Of a stretch of 64,000 bases of DNA, positions 61,472 to 64,000 are shown one piece after another (the first letter of the stretch is position 1; every line of letters starts with the position of its first letter). The notes beneath the pieces were generated by a model. That model was not told the origin of the DNA. It did no database searches and worked only from the letters and a program-made list of their open reading frames with translations. This stretch comes from Gammaproteobacteria bacterium UBA5078 (GTDB lineage Bacteria > Pseudomonadota > Gammaproteobacteria > Pseudomonadales > Pseudohongiellaceae): NCBI GenBank assembly GCA_002416505.1, contig DIAM01000013.1:230478-294477 (forward strand), read 5' to 3'. The translations under genes were made by a program, and so were the position numbers.

Positions 61472-61639
61472 TCAGCGTGTACCCGGCATGATCTCGAAGC
61501 CAGGGTCGAAGTTAATTAATACGCAGTTGAGCTGCTGCAAGACTCGCACATCCCCCTCGAGTTGACCATTACCCGCCGCTAATTGCTGCCCGCGTGTGGC
61601 CTGCCCGGTTATGACGGCGTCCAGATCGCTGCGGTTCAT
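61472..61639 (-). pseudogene. Fragment resembling the C-terminal end of an alkyl sulfatase
   Basis: A 55-codon frame on the minus strand, from ATG 61639 to TGA 61472, reads MNRSDLDAVITGQATRGQQL and ends EIMPGTR. The pattern R-x-D-L-D-A-V-x-x-G-Q-A-T is like the SCP2-like C-terminal domain of MBL-fold alkyl sulfatases. Upstream the frame runs only about a dozen codons more before TAG near 61676, so the enzyme body is missing. It stops seven bases before yajD. Likely a remnant of a deleted gene; a short real gene or a chance match is possible. Confidence 0.35.
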
Positions 61640-61750
61640 GCGGATGGTCTTTGCGTCAGAGCATGCTAGAAGCTAGCAAGCGCCCCAGTTGCGGTCAAAC
61701 ACTAATGAGCCCTTGGCAGCGCGGGGTCTAGCATTGATAATCCAGACACT

Positions 61751-62641
61751 ATGCAATCGGTAACGGGCTTTATGAATAGACGTTTTAAAAAATCCTTACT
61801 CGCCCTGCTGCTCCTGTTTGCGGCCGCGTATCTTTTCGCACAGGGCGACACGCAGGACGCCGTCATCGAGCCGGATCTGGCCGCGCCACTCACCCAGCAC
61901 AGCCTCGCTAGCGGCGCGTTCAATCTCCACTATCTAGACACCGAGGAGCTCGGCAGGCCCACCGTGGTCTTCATCCATGGCACGCCGGGCAGCGCACGCT
62001 CCATGCGCCGCGTTATGGCAGATTCGCGCCTGCAGCAGGCCGCAAGACTGGTCGCGATCGATCGGCCCGGCTGGGGCGCCTCGCAATTGCCCGCCGGGCA
62101 ACGCAGCGTGCCAGACTTCGATGAGCAGAGCGCCATGATCGAACCGCTTCTGCTGCGGCTCAAGGCACAGAGTAAGGGGCAGGCATTACTCCTGGTCGGG
62201 CACTCCTATGGTGGCTCTCTGGCCGCCTATATCGCCTACCGCTACCCAGAGTTAGTGGATGGGGTTTTCATGGCCGCCAGCGCCATAGACCCAGTGCTGG
62301 GCAAGCCGCGCTGGTATAACCGCGCCGCCAGTACGTGGCTGGTATCGCGCTTTCTGCGCGCGCCTCTGTTGAAGGCGAATGATGAGATCTGGGGAGTATC
62401 CCCCGCTTTAGAGCGCCTGCGCCCGTGGTGGGCGAACGCCGACATTCCGATGGTCTTCCTGCAGGGGGACGAGGACGAACTGGTCGACCCTCGTAATTTC
62501 GATTTCGCAAAGAGCGTGCTGCCCGCCGCTGATAGCACCGTTATCCAATTGGCGAATCAGGGGCATCTGCTGCAAATTCAGCGCAGCGAGCTGATGGCCG
62601 AGCTAGCACTCGAACTGCTCGCGCGCGTCACGCAGCTCTAA
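61751..62641 (+). CDS. Alpha/beta hydrolase with N-terminal membrane anchor or signal
   Basis: A 296-residue alpha/beta-hydrolase-fold protein. A hydrophobic N-terminus (SLLALLLLFAAAYLFAQ) exports or anchors it. The oxyanion loop is FIHGTPGSARS, the nucleophile elbow GHSYGGS, the acid probably Asp in GDEDELVDP, and the His in ANQGHLLQ. This is a full catalytic triad. The second ATG at 61772 (MNRRFKKS) gives a more usual signal start. Substrate unknown; an esterase, lipase or epoxide-type hydrolase are all possible. Confidence 0.82.
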   Translation: MQSVTGFMNRRFKKSLLALLLLFAAAYLFAQGDTQDAVIEPDLAAPLTQHSLASGAFNLHYLDTEELGRPTVVFIHGTPGSARSMRRVMADSRLQQAARLVAIDRPGWGASQLPAGQRSVPDFDEQSAMIEPLLLRLKAQSKGQALLLVGHSYGGSLAAYIAYRYPELVDGVFMAASAIDPVLGKPRWYNRAASTWLVSRFLRAPLLKANDEIWGVSPALERLRPWWANADIPMVFLQGDEDELVDPRNFDFAKSVLPAADSTVIQLANQGHLLQIQRSELMAELALELLARVTQL

Positions 62642-62665
62642 GCGGCGTTGACGTGGCCATGTCCC

Positions 62666-63022
62666 CTACTCGGCCTTCGTCTCGCCTCGCGTCTTGTAGG
62701 AGCGCAGATCGATCCAGAGCACGAAGAAGATGTAGCCGCTGCCCCAGAGTAGGCCCGGCAATATCGCCTCCCACACATCCGCCGTGCCCAATAGGGCATG
62801 CAGAAGCAGCGGGATGCTGAGCATGAGACAGAAGGTGATGAGGAAACTTAGTACTAAGGCGAGGGAGTGATAGCCGAGCCGGGCGAGCGCAGCGCGTGCG
62901 GTGCCGGTTATCAACCAGGTGGAGACGAAGGCATAAGCCCCCTGGCCCAAACCCGCTCGCAGGGCCATCTCGGGACCATGGTCTAGGTTGACGAATGCCG
63001 CCCAAGGACCATAGATCAACAT
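62666..63022 (-). CDS. Small integral membrane protein of unknown function
   Basis: A 118-residue protein with about three hydrophobic helices (AYAFVSTWLITGTARAAL, LALVLSFLITFCLMLSIPLLL, AILPGLLWGSGYIFFVLWIDL) and a charged C-terminus. I do not recognise the family. It starts 26 bases after the GGDEF gene that precedes it on the same strand, so the two may be one operon. Confidence 0.65.
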   Translation of the reverse strand: MLIYGPWAAFVNLDHGPEMALRAGLGQGAYAFVSTWLITGTARAALARLGYHSLALVLSFLITFCLMLSIPLLLHALLGTADVWEAILPGLLWGSGYIFFVLWIDLRSYKTRGETKAE

Positions 63023-63048
63023 CGCGGCGATGGCGGCCCAGGTCTTGT

Positions 63049-64000
63049 TCAGGTAGCCGCCTCGCCCTCGGCGAAAACGACGCGATTGCGCCCCTGCTGT
63101 TTCGCCTTATACATCGCCACATCGGCTCGTTCCATGACGATTTCGCGGCTCGTGGAATTGCCCTTAAACAGGCTCACGCCAATGCTACAGGTAGACTCGT
63201 ACTTCAGGGTCGACAGGGGCTGATTCTCAAGTTGTGCCAATAGTTGATAGGGCTGGGCCACTTGCTGCAGGATCCGATTCGCGACTGTCGCCGCCTTCGT
63301 CCTCGCCCCCGTTAGATCGTTGCCAATATCCATCACCAGCACCACGAACTCGTCACCCCCTAGCCGCACCACCGTGTCCTCGGCCTTCACGCTCTCCTTT
63401 ACCCGGTAGGCCACCTCGATTAGCAGTTGATCGCCGATCGCGTGTCCGTAGGTGTCATTGAGGGTCTTGAAACGATCCAGGTCGAGCATTATGAGAGCCG
63501 ACACCGTCCTCACCTTGCTGCGACTCATCGCGTAATCCAGCGCTATGTCCAACACCCTGCGATTGCCGAGTTGCGTCAGTGGATCATGTAGCGCTAAGGA
63601 CAGGCCTACCTGCTCCGCTTTCTCCATATAGATCACTAGGAGCCCAAAGGCGAACATGATCAGCCCGATCATGGCGCCGACGAAGGTGATGGACTGCACC
63701 GGGCTTGGGCTGGTTATCGATAGCAGTAAGTTGTCCCCGGTGAGTGCTACCCCGGCCCGGAACACAAACATCGCGGTGGTGATGCCCGCCGCGATGATGA
63801 TGATCCATTTACCCTGCCCGCGACGCTCGTGAAAGTCTCGCGCGATGCTCCACACCAGCAAGGCGGTCTGATAGACCGAGAAGGCTGCCCCGATGATGAC
63901 GCGCGCCACGAAATCGTCGATGAAGAACAAGAAAGTAATGACGGTGAGCAACGCGGGCCACCAGATTAATAGTCTTGGCGGGCGTAGCTCTGCGAATCGG
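63049..64000 (-). CDS. Membrane GGDEF diguanylate cyclase (5' end cut by the window)
   Basis: The frame stays open from 63049 to the window edge at 64000; its true start is outside. At least three or four transmembrane helices (VITFLFFIDDFVARVIIGAAF, WIIIIAAGITTAMFVFRAGVAL, ITFVGAMIGLIMFAFGLLVIY) precede a GGDEF domain with DLDRFKTLNDTYGHAIGDQLL and VVRLGGDEFVVLV, both active-site motifs intact. The place of the inhibitory RxxD site reads KAED, so product inhibition through that site is probably lost. The TTG at 63951 is an internal codon, not a likely start. Confidence 0.88.
   Translation of the reverse strand, partial: RFAELRPPRLLIWWPALLTVITFLFFIDDFVARVIIGAAFSVYQTALLVWSIARDFHERRGQGKWIIIIAAGITTAMFVFRAGVALTGDNLLLSITSPSPVQSITFVGAMIGLIMFAFGLLVIYMEKAEQVGLSLALHDPLTQLGNRRVLDIALDYAMSRSKVRTVSALIMLDLDRFKTLNDTYGHAIGDQLLIEVAYRVKESVKAEDTVVRLGGDEFVVLVMDIGNDLTGARTKAATVANRILQQVAQPYQLLAQLENQPLSTLKYESTCSIGVSLFKGNSTSREIVMERADVAMYKAKQQGRNRVVFAEGEAAT

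Noticed and set aside
1..64000. CRISPR array, tRNA or rRNA genes, insertion sequences, prophage
   Set aside because: No regular direct repeats with spacers, no cloverleaf with T-loop consensus, no rRNA cores, and no transposase, integrase or phage structural gene were seen.

Overview
The window is a dense stretch of a gammaproteobacterial chromosome of moderate to high GC. Three gene orders support this: bpt-infA-clpA-clpS-cspD-icd, nudJ-mnmA-hflD-purB, and thrH-cysH-cysB, the last as in Pseudomonas. A monomeric isocitrate dehydrogenase, an Entner-Doudoroff route joined to glycogen metabolism, and a dispersed hairpin repeat would suit a marine, non-enteric lineage. That placement is inference; no species can be named. 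I found no tRNA, rRNA, insertion sequence, prophage, plasmid or CRISPR array.

Layout. 1-6.8 kb: the end of bpt, then infA, clpA/clpS, cspD, monomeric icd and rluE. 6.8-7.4 kb: the only long gene-free stretch, holding two inverted copies of a structured repeat. 7.4-8.7 kb: moaC-moaD-moaE. 8.8-15.9 kb: nudJ-mnmA-hflD-purB-roxA, a secretin-like periplasmic protein, and pabB. 15.9-21.3 kb: thrH, APS/PAPS reductase cysH, cysB with a 5'-nucleotidase, a patatin phospholipase and msrA. 21.5-34.2 kb: argD, a PAS/GAF/GGDEF protein, glpE, a small unknown protein, mtnC, rlmI, cmoM, an M16 protease lipoprotein, an EamA transporter and a dynamin-like GTPase. 34.3-50.3 kb: ten genes on the minus strand, transcribed pgl-edd-eda-glk-malQ-glgB-glgX-glgP-glgC-glgA. 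50.5-60.5 kb: a marR-emrA-emrB efflux operon, a small c-type cytochrome with a membrane partner, a macA-macB-NodT-type tripartite efflux operon and a voltage-gated-type ion channel. 60.5-64 kb: a secreted unknown, an HNH protein, a degraded sulfatase-like fragment, a lipase-like hydrolase, a small membrane protein and a GGDEF protein cut by the window end.

How the genes work together. The most coherent unit is the 16-kb carbohydrate cluster. GlgC, GlgA and GlgB build glycogen. GlgP, GlgX and MalQ degrade it. Glk phosphorylates the glucose released, and Pgl, Edd and Eda carry 6-phosphogluconolactone to pyruvate and glyceraldehyde-3-phosphate. Zwf, which would link glucose-6-phosphate to Pgl, is not in the window. 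Several junctions use overlapping ATGA stop/start codons. The marR gene has a near-perfect palindrome lying over its own predicted promoter, so autoregulation of the efflux operon is likely. Gene packing is extreme: two convergent pairs share interlocked CTAA stops, one pair overlaps by 37 bp, and several genes start at TTG or GTG behind clear Shine-Dalgarno sequences.
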